Below the pieces are notes generated by a model that worked only from the letters and a program-made list of their open reading frames with translations, ran no database searches and was not told the DNA's origin. This document shows, piece after piece, positions 62,521-64,000 of a stretch of DNA of 64,000 bases. The first letter of the stretch is position 1. Each line of letters begins with the position of its first letter. Position numbers and translations under genes: made by a program. This stretch comes from Siphlonurus alternatus (lineage: Eukaryota; Arthropoda; Insecta; Ephemeroptera; Siphlonuridae), in the NCBI GenBank assembly GCA_949825025.1, contig OX463784.1, forward strand, positions 21,818,368 through 21,882,367, read 5' to 3'.

Positions 62521-62830
62521 AGTATTGACCTCAAATTTTTTTATTGCAGAAATGGATAGAGGGTGCAAAGTTATGCTACCCTGATTTTTTTCAGATTTTT
62601 TAGAGCCCGGAAACTATTTTTAAAAAATTATTGAAAGTTCTTTTTGTGACGTCACGAGACGCCGCTCTTTAAGAAAAAGATAGGACTTGACGCCGCGTGA
62701 CGTCACAAATAGGACCTTCAATAATTTTTTAAAAATACTTCCCGGGCTCTAAAAAATCGGAAAAAAATCAGGGTAGCATAACTTTTCACCCTCTATCCAT
62801 TTCTGCAATAAAAAAAATGAGGACAATACT
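62521..62830. mobile_element. Palindromic MITE (310 bp)
   Basis: AGTATTGACCTCAAA at the left against TGAGGACAATACT at the right; then ATTGCAGAAATGGATAGAGG against CCTCTATCCATTTCTGCAAT, and TTTTTAGAGCCCGG against CCGGGCTCTAAAAA. The centre holds two TGACGTCAC sites in inverted positions (about 62647 and 62698). Confidence 0.88.
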
Positions 62831-64000
62831 TCATTAGGAAAAATTACAAAAGAGAGAAGCGTGGGAAAAAAATCAAGATTAAAAAATCAAGAATTTTACG
62901 CAGTAGTGACAATTATTTTAATATTTATATTATAGTTTCTACTTAAAATTAATAAAAGGAACAAGAGTTTTACATGAAAAAAGTAAACTTTAAGCATATA
63001 AATTATCTATTAAATGCAAGGTATTCATATGATAATTCAATATCGTGCATACGCATTTGAAACTATATAAACTAAATTCATTTTCATATCACATACATAC
63101 CTCTACAATAAAACTCAACAAGGATTTCTTATATAATATTTATTGGCAAGTTGACCAAGAATGTTGTTTATTATTAATTCTAAATGGTGCCCAAGTTTTG
63201 AACAAAGGAGAGAATCTAAGTTTTAAAATTGGAAGCAGTAACTTTCATTGTAACAAATCTTTACAATGAAGTTTGTTGTGCAAATTTGATCACGTGTTTT
63301 TGTTATCATAAATAAATGTTTTGAATCAAAAGTAATAAACAACACAAAAGATGGATTTTGTCATCCAGTTTAAAAATTTGCAATGCTATATCATTTTACA
63401 TACAGGACACAAATTATAAAATTAAGTATAATAATTGCATAGTATTATGTTATAGGGATTAATTAATTTCTCATTGTAAGCTAAAAAATAGGGAAAGTAA
63501 TTTATGTAATTTTTTTAGTCCACTATACCCTACAGTGTATTTAAAATTTAGAATTATACCTTAAAATATGAATATTTCTCTATATAAATTGGAAACCATT
63601 TTACAATTACAATGCCCAATATAATTAAAATTGATTATATTGGCATTCAAAGCTGGACATTAACCCAAAGCAGGTATTAACATTATAAGAAAGATAAAAA
63701 AAAATGTTTATATTTTCTTTTAAACTAAGTGGATAATTATAATTTTCTGCACGATGCCCTATTAATATTTATGTACGAAGTCAATATACATTGTATTTTT
63801 GATTTAAATAAAATCAACCATTTTATAGCAGACACAAGGTAGATTCAATTTTATATCGGAAGTGGCAAATATATCAATGAAATCACAAGAATTATATATT
63901 TTTTAATTTCTTAAGATTTAGAACAGTGATGAAATTATAAATTTAATTCACAATAAAGACGAGTAGCAATTTTGTATGATGTTATGATTATAAAAAATTT
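62831..64000. other. AT-rich DNA to the window edge, nothing recognised
   Basis: A 74-codon frame at 63045-63269 has no recognisable motif. No long repeats noticed. Confidence 0.4.

Overview
The window reads as nuclear DNA of an arthropod with an AT-rich, repeat-laden genome (roughly 70-75% A+T by eye). The clade comes from the only clear protein-coding locus: the 3' part of a long-form Toll receptor (Toll-6/Toll-7/Tollo/18-wheeler group) on the + strand at 4849-6815. It encodes the last part of the ectodomain, the transmembrane helix, the TIR domain and a cytoplasmic tail. The sequence does not fix the species; a hemimetabolous insect or a crustacean would both fit.

Layout. 1-4.8 kb: AT-rich DNA with a 1.96-kb non-autonomous DNA transposon (1636-3592, 9-bp target duplication) and a 5'-truncated SINE (4518-4640, 8-bp target duplication), lying in what is probably a Toll intron. 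4.85-6.8 kb: the Toll exon. 6.8-64 kb: no further certain gene. This stretch is a mosaic of mobile-element debris: many inverted-repeat MITEs and long fold-back palindromes (for example 11813-12425, 16528-17301, 44871-45225, 49381-49548, 50539-51074, 62521-62830), SINE copies sharing one central domain (11342, 15160, 27145, 53744), 3' ends of non-LTR retrotransposons with (AAAT)n tails (9664, 39040, 39880, 40744), and long microsatellites (CAACA, GA, AAAT).

Several GC-richer islands (about 20.3, 24.1, 26.6, 31.0, 34.7, 35.8, 53.0 and 55.7 kb) stand out. Some contain open frames with splice-like borders. They may be exons or promoters of a neighbouring long-intron gene, or just more repeats; open frames are expected by chance in GC-richer DNA, so I keep these calls weak.

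The least explained signals are a strongly over-represented octamer GGGAGTTT/AAACTCCC (18 hand-counted sites, nearly all beyond 18 kb), a SINE central domain shared by elements with different tails, a homologous pair of unclassified ~210-bp blocks (33.67 and 49.87 kb), and an unusual intron position and divergent TIR loop in the Toll gene. No prokaryotic-type system, CRISPR array or intact viral gene was seen.
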